Below are positions 56,343 through 64,000 of a DNA stretch of 64,000 nt, one piece after another (positions within the stretch are counted from its first letter, which is position 1; the number at the start of each line of letters is the position of its first letter). Source of the DNA: Psychromonas sp. MB-3u-54 (GTDB lineage Bacteria > Pseudomonadota > Gammaproteobacteria > Enterobacterales > Psychromonadaceae). The DNA lies in assembly GCF_002836415.1 (NCBI RefSeq), contig NZ_PJBP01000180.1:1-64000 (forward strand), in the 5' to 3' direction. The position numbers and the translations under genes are program-made. The notes beneath the pieces are model-generated. The model was not told where the DNA came from. It searched no databases and worked only from the letters and a program-made list of their open reading frames with translations.

Positions 56343-56891
56343 TTAGGTTTCATCAATGGGTAATAGTGTTGTGGTTTGTGTTTTTTGTTGTGTCTCTTTT
56401 TCTTTTTTAGCCTCGTTTGTTTGTTCTTTGGTTTTAATTAGCGTTTCTAATGCTTTATTACCGTCGAGCCAAACCTGTTTACTCTTATCTTTTACATCAT
56501 CCCACACTCCGGCACTGCTTTCCTGCGTATCAATCCAAATGTCACGCGAATTTTCTTTGGTTGATTGCCATAACTCATCGGTTGTTTTTTTGCTTTTTTC
56601 TAAAGCTTCATTGCTTGATTTTTTGCCTTTATCCAATAGTTCCCCACCCGATTGTTTACTTTTTTCCCAAATGTCTTTACTTAATTGCTGACTTTCCTGC
56701 CAAAGTTGTTTAGCTGATTTTGGCACATTATTGGTGTCTTTTTGTGGCTCATCTGTGGCGGCTATTTCTGTTACTGTCTGTTGGTTTTGTGCATTTTCCT
56801 GGTTCATTAGATAGGATGCTGTTTGATCATTACATGCCATCAGAGAAACTAATAACGGGCTGAAGATTATAAACGGAATGCATTTTTTCAT
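56343..56891 (-). CDS. Lipoprotein with 11-residue amphipathic repeats
   Basis: 182 residues. Signal peptide with lipobox SLMAC (Cys20), a short Gln/Asn linker, then eight consecutive 11-residue units from about residue 63 to 150, opening with LWQESQQLSKD and IWEKSKQSGGE and closing with VWLDGNKALET. A large aliphatic or Trp pair starts each unit and the rest is Lys/Glu/Ser/Asp. Such 11-mers, as in LEA or apolipoprotein-like helices, form long amphipathic helices. Probably membrane-anchored in the envelope; a role in cold, salt or desiccation stress is a guess. The tail is Lys/Glu/Gln-rich. Single gene. Confidence 0.8.
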   Translation of the reverse strand: MKKCIPFIIFSPLLVSLMACNDQTASYLMNQENAQNQQTVTEIAATDEPQKDTNNVPKSAKQLWQESQQLSKDIWEKSKQSGGELLDKGKKSSNEALEKSKKTTDELWQSTKENSRDIWIDTQESSAGVWDDVKDKSKQVWLDGNKALETLIKTKEQTNEAKKEKETQQKTQTTTLLPIDET

Positions 56892-57084
56892 TAATTTTCC
56901 ACCAAAGAGAGAAGTTAATACGAGAAAGATGCCAATTTTTTATGGCTATCCTGTTAGTTAATGCTGTTAGTCAGTCCCCTGTTAGTCAGTGATAGATTCT
57001 AATAGTTCCATTAATGATGCTTTAAACTTGAATTTTTGATATCAGTAGACTACTGTGTAAAAAAACAGTTAAAGCGAAGGTCTC

Positions 57085-59016
57085 ATGAAACTTTATATTG
57101 CCGAAAAACCCAGTCTGGCACGTGCTATTGCAGATGCGCTGCCAAAACCGCATCGCAAAGCAGACGGTTGCATTTATGTTGGTAATGGGGATGTCGTAAG
57201 CTGGTGCATCGGGCATCTGCTCACTCAGGTTGATCCCGAGGCTTATGATCCCGAATATAAAAAATGGAAATTCGAACACCTGCCGATTATTCCTGAAAAC
57301 TGGAAATTAAAATCAACGCCGCGCACCAGTAAGCAACTGAGTATATTAAAAAAACTGATCAAACAAGCCGATAACCTTGTGCATGTTGGCGACCCGGACC
57401 GTGAAGGTCAATTATTGGTGGATGAGGTGATTCATTTCAGCGGCGTTAAAGGCAATAAATTAAAACAGGTCGAGCGCTGTCTGGTCAGTGATTTAACTAT
57501 CAATGCGGTAAAACGTTCGCTGCAGCAATTACGCTCTAATCAGGAGTTTATTGCATTATCAACCTCGGCGCTTGCGAGAACCCGTGCTGACTGGTTGTAT
57601 GGGCTTAATTTGACACGGGTTTATACTCTGCAGGCACAAAAGTCAGGTTATCAGGGGGTTATTTCCGTGGGCCGGGTGCAAACGCCGTTATTAGGATTAG
57701 TGGCAAGGCGGGATAAAGAGATTGAAGTTTTTGTGAGTAAACCTTTTTATGAAGTGGAGGCGCACTTAACGACACTCAAACCTGAAAATATTGCCTCATT
57801 TACGGCCAAATGGAAGCCCAGTGAAGCCTGCGAAAAATATCAGGATCATGAAGGGCGTGTACTGGTTAAAAAATTAGCTGAGAATGTCGCGCAGCGTATT
57901 TCTGAGCAGCCCGCTTTCGTTAAAAGCTTTACGGCTAAAAATAAAAAACAGGTTGCACCTTTACCTTATAATTTATCGGCGCTACAGATTGATGCTGCTA
58001 AGCGTTTCAGCTATACGGCGCTGGAGGTATTGGATATCTGTCAGGCATTGTATGAAAAATATAAGCTGATCACCTATCCGCGTTCTGATTCCCGTTATCT
58101 GCCCAAAAATCATCTTTCTCAGGCCGGATCAGTGACTAAGGCTATTGCCAATAACCAGCCCGCTTTAAAAAAGGCGGTCAGTGATGCGGATCTTTCACTA
58201 AAGAGCCGTGCCTGGAACGATAAGAAGGTTGATGCCCATCATGCGATTATTCCAACGGATAAACACCAGTCTTTAACGAGTTTAGATACTGCCTCACAAA
58301 ATATTTACGCTTTAATTGCCCGTCAGTATTTATGTCAGTTTTATGCTGATTATCATTATGGCGAATGTGTGGCTGAAATTGAGATAAATAACGGTTTATT
58401 TATCAGTAAAGCGAAAGCGAAAATCAGCGATGGTTGGAAAGTATTATTTGATAAACAGGAGAAAGACAGTTATTTACCTGCGCTTTGCAAAGGACAAAAG
58501 CTGTTTTGTAATAAAGGTGAGGTGATGGAAAAAAATACTCAGCCGCCGGCCTATTTTACCGATGCTACTCTGTTAGCTGCAATGAGTAATATAGCCCGTT
58601 ATGTGCAAGACAATGAATTGAAAGGCATCCTGAAGGAAACCGATGGTCTGGGCACGGAAGCGACCCGAGCGGGTATTATTGAACTGTTGTTTAAACGTTT
58701 GTTTCTGCAACGCACGGGTAAGCTTATTAAAGCGACTGAGACCGGCCGAAAGTTAATTGAAAGTCTGCCGGAAATGTTGACCTTGCCTGATATGACGGCG
58801 CAATGGGAGATGGAGCTCAATGCTATCAGTCAAAAAGAGCAAAGTTATCAGGGTTTTGTTGTGCCGTTACAAAATCAGCTTAAAAGCATTATAGAAAAAG
58901 CGATTGCAGACGGGCCGCGGGCATTGGCGAATTTACCGAGCAGTGGCAATGTTTTTAAGAAAACCTACAGAAAAAAATCAACAAAAAAAGGCACTTTTAA
59001 AAAGAAGAGCAGTTAA
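57085..59016 (+). CDS. topB: DNA topoisomerase III
   Basis: 643 residues, type IA topoisomerase. Resolves single-strand links between DNA molecules. TOPRIM start MKLYIAEKPSLARAI and acidic DPDREGQ (103-109), catalytic Tyr331 in LITYPRSDSRYLP, and EATRAGIIELL. The C-terminal basic tail (KKTYRKKSTKKGTFKKKSS) replaces zinc fingers. The size matches gammaproteobacterial TopB. AAGCGAAGG precedes the ATG. Single gene, followed by a heptamer array. Confidence 0.95.
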   Translation: MKLYIAEKPSLARAIADALPKPHRKADGCIYVGNGDVVSWCIGHLLTQVDPEAYDPEYKKWKFEHLPIIPENWKLKSTPRTSKQLSILKKLIKQADNLVHVGDPDREGQLLVDEVIHFSGVKGNKLKQVERCLVSDLTINAVKRSLQQLRSNQEFIALSTSALARTRADWLYGLNLTRVYTLQAQKSGYQGVISVGRVQTPLLGLVARRDKEIEVFVSKPFYEVEAHLTTLKPENIASFTAKWKPSEACEKYQDHEGRVLVKKLAENVAQRISEQPAFVKSFTAKNKKQVAPLPYNLSALQIDAAKRFSYTALEVLDICQALYEKYKLITYPRSDSRYLPKNHLSQAGSVTKAIANNQPALKKAVSDADLSLKSRAWNDKKVDAHHAIIPTDKHQSLTSLDTASQNIYALIARQYLCQFYADYHYGECVAEIEINNGLFISKAKAKISDGWKVLFDKQEKDSYLPALCKGQKLFCNKGEVMEKNTQPPAYFTDATLLAAMSNIARYVQDNELKGILKETDGLGTEATRAGIIELLFKRLFLQRTGKLIKATETGRKLIESLPEMLTLPDMTAQWEMELNAISQKEQSYQGFVVPLQNQLKSIIEKAIADGPRALANLPSSGNVFKKTYRKKSTKKGTFKKKSS

Positions 59017-59035
59017 TAATGCCCAAAGAAATTAA

Positions 59036-59135
59036 ACTTTGAGTTTTGAGTTTTGAGTTTTGAGTTTCGAGCTTTGAGCTTTCGAGCTTCGGGTTTTTAG
59101 CTTCGAGCTTTCGAGCTTTTCAGCTTTCCGGCTTC
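59036..59135. repeat. Heptamer/octamer array
   Basis: Tandem GAGTTTT and GAGCTTTC words, passing into CTTTTCAGCTTTCCGGC at the right. Between topB and the convergent EEP gene; it overlaps the last codons of the EEP gene. Confidence 0.8.
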
Positions 59136-59800
59136 GAACTAATCACGCTGAAAGTGGCATAAATGGGGTTGTGGTCTGAGATTTTCTTGGTATCGATGGC
59201 TTTGGCTTTGAGCAGTTGCAGATCTCTGTAGAAGATATGATCGAGTGGTTTTGCAAAGATCTGTTTGACGTGATGCGGTTCCTGAACGTCTGCTTTTTCC
59301 AATCCGAGTGCGTGCTGAAAAGTCTCCAGTGCCATTATCCGTTTTTTGGTCCAATTATTAAAATCTCCTGCAACAATTATCGGGCCGCTGCAGCTGTGCA
59401 GTACTGCTTTGATCTTCTCCAGCTCTTTTATAAATCCTTTTAGAGAGACAAAATTGATGCCATGAATATTGACAATATTTAGGGCTTGGCCATCGGGCAG
59501 TTCGTGGTGCGTGATGAGCATACTTTTATAGGTAATAAGACCGACTTCCCGCCGATGCGTAAGGTGTGAACTGATGGTGGTAAAGGCGATTTTGGTTGCG
59601 GTTAAAACGCCGTAGAGATGCTGAAAAGTCTCTATATTACTGGCCATCGCATAGGAAAAAGAATCTAGTACAGAGGCAATTTTTTTGGGGAATTTGACCT
59701 CTTGAAAAAGCAAAAAATCACAGGGGTACTCTTGGATCAGGATTTCAAAGCGATCTAGAAACTGCGGGTGCAGGTTCTCTTTATGGATATTCCATACCAT
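59120..59800 (-). CDS. Endonuclease/exonuclease/phosphatase (EEP) family protein, start unclear
   Basis: 226 residues from the ATG at 59800. EEP signs: VWNIHKEN (Asn), LLFQEV (metal Glu), VAGDFNNW (Asp/Asn) and SDHNPIYATF (Asp-His) are all present, so a Mg2+-dependent hydrolase of DNA, RNA or phospholipid is likely. The frame continues upstream of the ATG for 24 codons (RIFPQRLAHQQHALPDTFSL) that look like genuine protein, back to a stop at 59876-59878, with no ATG, GTG or TTG. The only initiation-like spot there is an ATT at 59870-59872 six bases after AAGGGA. The MITE at 59885 probably removed the original start. Confidence 0.75.
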   Translation of the reverse strand: MVWNIHKENLHPQFLDRFEILIQEYPCDFLLFQEVKFPKKIASVLDSFSYAMASNIETFQHLYGVLTATKIAFTTISSHLTHRREVGLITYKSMLITHHELPDGQALNIVNIHGINFVSLKGFIKELEKIKAVLHSCSGPIIVAGDFNNWTKKRIMALETFQHALGLEKADVQEPHHVKQIFAKPLDHIFYRDLQLLKAKAIDTKKISDHNPIYATFSVISSKPES

Positions 59801-59884
59801 AAGGGAAAACGTGTCCGGCAGGGCATGTTGCTGATGGGCAAGTCTTTGCGGAAAAATTCGGGGTGTAAAAATAAGTTATCCCTT

Positions 59885-60149
59885 AGGGTCTGTTGACCTT
59901 TTGTGTGCATTTTTGCATAAATTTGTGGGTGCTTTATACAAGGAATAGCCTGCAACCTGTCGTATTCTACATAAATAGGCGATAACCGATACGATCGTAT
60001 TCACAAATTCTGCCCTTCGGGTTCATTCAAAAGCGTCCTGCGCTGCGTTATACGTCGTTTACATCGAATAACTATGCTTCACTTCTAATGCCTTGCTCAG
60101 AACACGTTTAGATTGAACGAAATTTGCACTCCAAAGGTCAACAGACCCT
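59885..60149. mobile_element. 265-bp MITE with 17-bp inverted ends
   Basis: Ends AGGGTCTGTTGACCTTT (59885-59901) and AAAGGTCAACAGACCCT (60133-60149) are perfect inverted repeats. No coding capacity. The right end lies in the reading frame of the cls remnant and the left end lies just before the EEP frame. A single such end is at 12796-12812. Confidence 0.8.
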
Positions 60150-60610
60150 TGAGTTGCGGGGCTAAGATACGCATCAGATTTTCTGCAATACGACGTAACC
60201 CGAAGGCTTCTTCCATTTCCGTGTCAGCCTTGGTGATAAAACCCGGCATCCACTTTTCTATCTCGCGAATAATAGCGTTAGTATAAGCAAAACTGACGAC
60301 TTCATCATTAAGCAGCAGGGAACGGTTGTCAATATTGACTGAGCCTATCATAACGGCATTCTGGTCAAACAGAATAGCTTTGGCATGGAGCATATTAGAC
60401 CAGACTGATTCCTTCTTCCTGCCGTTCTCTGCGACCAAGGTCGGCGGGACTGCTTGGGTGTGATTAGTTTGATATCGGCGCCATTGTGTTTGGCAATCTT
60501 TAGCGCATGCATTAAGGTCTCATCGTGCAGAAAGTAGGGTGACTATCCAGATGCGCTCTTTTGCGGAGTGCATTGCACTGATCAGTGCGTTAAAAAGTAT
60601 ACTCGCATAT
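60097..60610 (-). pseudogene. Cardiolipin synthase remnant
   Basis: Three pieces in different frames: SILFNALISAMHSAKERIWIV (about 60535-60605), then PYFLHDETLMHALKIAKHNG with DIKLITP (about 60460-60535), then a 113-codon open frame with the second HKD motif HAKAILFDQNAVMIGSVNID and the family-like end ENLMRILAPQL. Two frame shifts and a deletion separate them, and the N-terminal half is missing. The stop used now lies in the MITE. Non-functional. Confidence 0.8.
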
Positions 60611-60654
60611 CGTTTTTTATATTATGAAAGTCGCCACGATTTTGCTATGGCTGT

Positions 60655-60955
60655 TGACTCGAAGGCTTGAGGGTTTGAAGGCTTGAAGGCTCGAAGGCTT
60701 GAGGGTTTGAAGGCTCGAAGGCTTGAGGGTTTGAAGGCTCGAAGGCTTGAAGGCTCGAAGGCTTGAGGGTTTGAAGGCTTGAGGGCTTGAAGGCTCGCCA
60801 TTCGCCACTCGCCACTCGCCACTCGCCACTCGCTACTCGCTACTCGCCACTCGCCACTCGCCACTCGCCACTCGCTACTCGCTACTCGCTACTCGCCACT
60901 CGCTACTCGCTACTCGCCACTCGCTACTCGCCACTCGTAGCTCATAACTCATAAT
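60655..60955. repeat. Inverted heptamer array
   Basis: The left half (60655-60795) is GAAGGCTTGAGGGTTTGAAGG and related words; the right half (60796-60950) is CTCGCCACTCGCCACTCGCTA words in tandem. The same purine-then-pyrimidine geometry as at 4327, 5370 and 9195. The translations on both strands are artefacts. Confidence 0.85.
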
Positions 60956-61021
60956 CAAGCTACACTTCTTTATTTGAATCGCTATTCGTCACTTTTGGTT
61001 TTTAAGTTTAAAGGAATTAGT

Positions 61022-61615
61022 ATGAAAAAGATCATCTCTGCTCTTGGTTTAATTTATTTATCCGCCTGTACCATCCAACCTGTCGCACAGAGCCCGGTTA
61101 ACAGCGAGGAGAGTCAATGTATTGGCAGCGTTGAATTGAATCCGCAGGTCGCGGAGCTGTTTGCTGTTGCCGATGATCTGCAAATGCTGCAGCGCGCCTT
61201 AGGGGAGCCGGAACTTGGAAAGTTATGCCAGGGTAAGGTATATCAGCTTAAACAGGGGCAGACTTTGCCGCTGTATCGCTCTTGGAACAGTACTAATCCA
61301 AACAGTCAAATGGGGAGCTGGTGGGCGTTTAATAAACCAACGGGCAAGGTCAGCTTATACCGTAATGATTATGAAATCTGTTATCAGTGGTCACCATTAG
61401 ATAAATTAACCCAGTGTCAATTAAAAGCAGGGGCAAAGGTGGTGATTGGTAATGGACAAAGTGCGCAATGTTCCGATTATTTATCTTATCCGGTTTCAGC
61501 CGTACAGCAGGTTTATATTGAGAACAGTAGTGAGTTAATGCAGGGCTGTGAGCAGTTTGATGCTGTATTTAAATGGCAGCCGGATGTGATTGAATCAAAA
61601 CTTAGATTCAAATAA
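61022..61615 (+). CDS. Lipoprotein of unknown function
   Basis: I choose the ATG at 61022 (197 residues) after AAAGGA; the frame runs 16 codons further without a site. Lipobox LSAC (Cys16). The mature part has six Cys, including SQCIGS, KLCQGK, EICYQW, TQCQLK, AQCSDY and QGCEQF, enough for three disulphides, so it is probably a compact exported domain. SWWAFNKPTGKVSLYRNDYEICYQWS is its most distinctive stretch. No family recognised. The terminator follows four bases later. Confidence 0.8.
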   Translation: MKKIISALGLIYLSACTIQPVAQSPVNSEESQCIGSVELNPQVAELFAVADDLQMLQRALGEPELGKLCQGKVYQLKQGQTLPLYRSWNSTNPNSQMGSWWAFNKPTGKVSLYRNDYEICYQWSPLDKLTQCQLKAGAKVVIGNGQSAQCSDYLSYPVSAVQQVYIENSSELMQGCEQFDAVFKWQPDVIESKLRFK

Positions 61616-61618
61616 TAA

Positions 61619-61637
61619 AAGGGCCATTACGGCCCTT
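61619..61637. terminator. Bidirectional terminator
   Basis: Stem AAGGGCC / GGCCCTT with a 5-base loop between the convergent lipoprotein and GTPase genes. Confidence 0.8.
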
Positions 61638-61658
61638 AACTTAATTATCTGATCGTGA

Positions 61659-62597
61659 TTAACGACTTTTATAGTTACGTTTTCGAGATTTTTTCTTTTC
61701 TATTTTATTTTCTGCCTGCTCTGCCATTAGCTGCGCCACTGCTATTTTTTCTACTTTTGCCATATCCGGCGTTTCAATACTTAAAGGACCCAGTGCACCG
61801 GATCTTAATTCATTCAGTAAAATGGTAGAAACTTTATAGATATCAAAATGACCTCCGGCGCGCAAGCAGCCTCGACGTAATGCAATGGCTTCCATTAATT
61901 CATGATCACTCTCGGGCAAGGTTTCCAGTTCGTAACGGCTTTTTAAACGTTCTGGATAATTCGCCAGCAGGTACTCAGCAGCATAATAAGCGATATCTTC
62001 ATATTCAATGGCAGTATCTTTGATTGCACCGGTCACGGCAAGGCGGTATCCGGAATTTGCATTTTCAATTTTAGGCCATAAAAACCCGGGTGTATCGGAA
62101 AGCATTATTCCGCTTGGTAAACGGATCCGCTGCTGTTGTTTGGTGACGGCGGGCTCGTTACCTGTTTTTGCTATGATCCGATCTGCTAATATATTGATAA
62201 TGGTTGATTTTCCAACATTTGGAATACCCATGATCATGGCGCGGATCTGTTTATCCTGACCTAATTTATGGGGTAACATCTGTTCACACAATTTGGTTAT
62301 GTGATGTACTTGTTCAGGTTTGCTGGTGGTAATGGCAAGTGCCTTTATACCCTGCTCCTGCTCTAAATAAGTGATCCATTTGGCAGTAATCTCAGGATCG
62401 GCTAAATCTGATTTATTGAGCACTTTAATACAGGGGGTATTTTCGCGGATATTAGCAATGAGTGGATTTTCACTGCTATAGGGAATGCGTGCATCAACGA
62501 CTTCAATAATGATATCAACCTGAGGCAAGACCTCTTTGATCTGCTTGTGTGCTTTGTGCATGTGCCCGGGAAACCATTGGATATTAGCTTTACTCAT
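61659..62597 (-). CDS. Circularly permuted GTPase, ribosome assembly (RbgA/YlqF-like)
   Basis: 312 residues. G motifs in permuted order: G4 NKSD (61-64), G1 GIPNVGKS (124-131), G3 DTPG (168-171). The start MSKANIQWFPGHMHKAHKQI is the YlqF signature. It assists a late step of large ribosomal subunit assembly. The C-terminal helical domain and a basic tail (KIEKKKSRKRNYKSR) are present. Full length. Converges on the lipoprotein gene. In gammaproteobacteria this family is patchy; the name rbgA is used mainly in Bacillus. Confidence 0.92.
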   Translation of the reverse strand: MSKANIQWFPGHMHKAHKQIKEVLPQVDIIIEVVDARIPYSSENPLIANIRENTPCIKVLNKSDLADPEITAKWITYLEQEQGIKALAITTSKPEQVHHITKLCEQMLPHKLGQDKQIRAMIMGIPNVGKSTIINILADRIIAKTGNEPAVTKQQQRIRLPSGIMLSDTPGFLWPKIENANSGYRLAVTGAIKDTAIEYEDIAYYAAEYLLANYPERLKSRYELETLPESDHELMEAIALRRGCLRAGGHFDIYKVSTILLNELRSGALGPLSIETPDMAKVEKIAVAQLMAEQAENKIEKKKSRKRNYKSR

Positions 62598-62764
62598 TTG
62601 ATTTTAAACTCTTTTGTTTTATATAGTATCCAATGGGGAGGTTCTTGGGGTACTAAATGTGATTGTGGGAATGATCGACAGTAATGCTGCCTGAAGGAAA
62701 GTTTAACTTATTGAGGGTTAACCATCAAATATCATTGCTGGCGTGGTTATTTTATATTTGTATC

Positions 62765-62798
62765 TGACTCTGATTAATCAGCGGATTAATCAGAGTCA
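62765..62798. terminator. Perfect 15-bp stem-loop after zapG
   Basis: TGACTCTGATTAATC / GATTAATCAGAGTCA with a 4-base loop, in the gap between zapG and the GTPase gene. It lacks a clean T run, so it may be a terminator or a transcript-stabilising hairpin. Confidence 0.6.
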
Positions 62799-62851
62799 AG
62801 GTCATTGCCGTGATTGTAAAGCAAGGCCGCTTGAACTAGGTGATTTCTTAT

Positions 62852-63613
62852 CTAGTCGGTTTGAAGCATCCAATCTTTCGCTTTGATCTCGCGAATCTCT
62901 TGGGCTTTGATCTGACGAGTTTCTTTCGCAGTATCTGACTGTGGTGCTTGTTTTTCTTTTTTCTGCTCAGCTTCCTTTGCTGTCAGTGCTTCTGCTGCTT
63001 TTTTCTGTTCAGTTTCCTTTGCTGTCAGTGCTTCTGCTGCTTTTTTCTGTTCAGCTTCCTTTGCTGTCAGTGCTTCTGCTGCTTTTTTCTGTTCAGTTTC
63101 CTTTGCTGTCAGTGCTTCTGCTGCTTTTTTCTGTTCAGTTTCCTTTGCTGTCAGTGCTTCTGCTGCTTTTTTCTGTTCAGTTTCCTTTGCTGTCAGTGCT
63201 TCTGCTGCTGTTTTCTGTTCAGTTTCCTTTGCTGTCAGTGCTTCTGCTGCTTTTTCCTGTGCAGATTCTTTTTCTGCAAGTGGTTCTTTGTGTTTTTTTG
63301 CAGGTGGTGTTTTCAGTTGCGGAAAGGCCACGTCAGCCTCAGTTGCGTCGAGCAGAGCCTCCGATTGGCCTGCCATATGGCTATATAAAGCCTGATAACT
63401 GCTGGCAACCTGTCCCATCAGTTTAGCGCTGTCGGAAAAGTGGTTACTGACCTGAGATTTATAATGATCCAGTTCTGCTTTGGTATTATCCAGCGCTTGC
63501 TGCTGCGCGGCTTTTTGCTTCCTGCCTGATGTTATACGACTGATAACATAACCAATGATGCCACCAATAACGCTGCCTATAATAAAAATCAACACTCCGC
63601 TTATTTCTGTCAT
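62852..63613 (-). CDS. zapG: ZapG/YhcB (DUF1043) homologue with 14-residue tandem repeats
   Basis: I choose the second ATG at 63613 (253 residues), six bases after AAGGA. An N-terminal membrane segment (ISGVLIFIIGSVIGGIIGYVIS) is followed by a coiled coil with LDHYKSQVSNHFSDSAKLMGQ and ALYSHMA, the DUF1043 signature. ZapG/YhcB acts at the cell envelope and division site. The C-terminal half is unusual: seven tandem copies of a 14-residue unit AAEALTAKETEQKK (62957-63250). E. coli ZapG is about 130 residues, so this protein is nearly twice as long because of the repeats and their flanks. The tail ends KAKDWMLQTD. Confidence 0.85.
   Translation of the reverse strand: MTEISGVLIFIIGSVIGGIIGYVISRITSGRKQKAAQQQALDNTKAELDHYKSQVSNHFSDSAKLMGQVASSYQALYSHMAGQSEALLDATEADVAFPQLKTPPAKKHKEPLAEKESAQEKAAEALTAKETEQKTAAEALTAKETEQKKAAEALTAKETEQKKAAEALTAKETEQKKAAEALTAKEAEQKKAAEALTAKETEQKKAAEALTAKEAEQKKEKQAPQSDTAKETRQIKAQEIREIKAKDWMLQTD
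62957..63250 (-). repeat. Seven 42-bp tandem repeats inside zapG
   Basis: Seven in-frame 42-bp units encoding AAEALTAKE(T/A)EQK(K/T). The copies differ only at a Thr/Ala codon and at one Lys/Thr codon. Such a tract is prone to slippage and probably varies between strains. Confidence 0.9.
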
Positions 63614-64000
63614 GTGCATTCCTTAATATAATATATAATAAATCACTACGTCATCGATATAACTATTTGAATAATATAGATTAAGACGATGCAGATAAAT
63701 TTTATTCAAAGTAGGATAAGAATAAGCGCGATTTTAAATTATGCAAACTCATTGGCGAAGTATTCATGGCAGGATGAGACATAACAGTCATCAATCAGCG
63801 TTATAATCGTTATTCTATAAATTTGACGCTTGTGTACTTAACTTAGACCCTATCATTGTGCTGCCTTTTTTGATCTAACCGCAGCTTATCAATGCATAGC
63901 GCTGCCATTTTTGACTATTAACTTAAGTAAGATACATGGACAGTAGGTTCTGCCAAACATTAAAATCAAATCTCTCATTGCGCTAATTTTTCTTTTTTGT
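63614..64000. other. Intergenic, right window end
   Basis: AT-rich and without a supported gene, terminator or repeat. It should hold the zapG promoter; no box stands out. Confidence 0.6.

Noticed and set aside
60617-60864. Two overlapping - strand frames through the 60655 array
   Set aside because: Both are translations of the heptamer words in two frames; no ribosome site or domain.
62941-63426. Two long + strand frames opposite zapG
   Set aside because: They are antisense of the 42-bp repeats and keep open only because the repeat is a multiple of three.

Overview
The window looks like chromosome from a cold-marine gammaproteobacterium of the Psychromonas/Moritella/Shewanella type. This is inferred from gene content only: a close SoFic-type Fic protein, a DUF3081 protein, a ZapG homologue, an Lnb/DUF4105 protein paired with DUF3015, a short TopB, and moderate-to-low GC with many intergenic repeats. 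No rRNA or species marker is present, so the genus is a guess.

Left flank (1-15.8 kb). A FIST-domain sensor overlaps a PAS hybrid histidine kinase, with a NarL/LuxR response regulator facing them; this is the layout of NosP/NahK-type nitric-oxide signalling. Then come hemH and ubiG, two small genes (one unassigned, one DUF3081), a secreted GH31 alpha-glucosidase with a C-terminal CBM20-like domain, a class II Fic protein and two lipoproteins. The gaps are packed with degenerate 7-8 bp repeat arrays, MITE-like elements and GTAGGGTGC palindromes.

Dpd island (16.6-39.7 kb). This is an apparently complete 7-deazaguanine DNA modification and restriction system. A tightly coupled + strand operon carries dpdE-F-G-H-I-J-K and a terminal gene in the dpdD slot. 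It ends at a perfect 14-bp stem-loop. A convergent - strand operon carries queD-dpdC-dpdA-dpdB-queC. A third + strand unit carries a 73-residue unknown protein, queE and folE. FolE, QueD, QueE and QueC make preQ0 from GTP, DpdA/DpdB place it in DNA, DpdC converts it to the amido form (ADG), and the DpdD-K set is the restriction part. No integrase is visible; both edges hold gene debris.

Middle (40.6-45.5 kb). A DUF3015/Lnb pair, a serine hydrolase lipoprotein and a CDF cation exporter.

Polyamine island (45.9-55.3 kb). An NhaC-type antiporter and puuA point one way; puuD-puuR-puuC-puuB-aguB-aguA point the other, with a CRP-like palindrome between. Together they encode agmatine to N-carbamoylputrescine to putrescine to gamma-glutamyl intermediates to GABA. 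No GABA aminotransferase is in the window.

Right flank (55.4-64 kb). A TnpB N-terminal stub, tRNA-Val(GAC), a lipoprotein made of 11-residue repeats, topB, an EEP-family nuclease-like gene without a normal start, a 265-bp MITE, a decayed cardiolipin synthase, a lipoprotein, an RbgA/YlqF-like GTPase and a ZapG homologue with seven 14-residue repeats. The heptamer arrays return here. None was seen between 15.4 and 59.0 kb, the block holding both metabolic islands.
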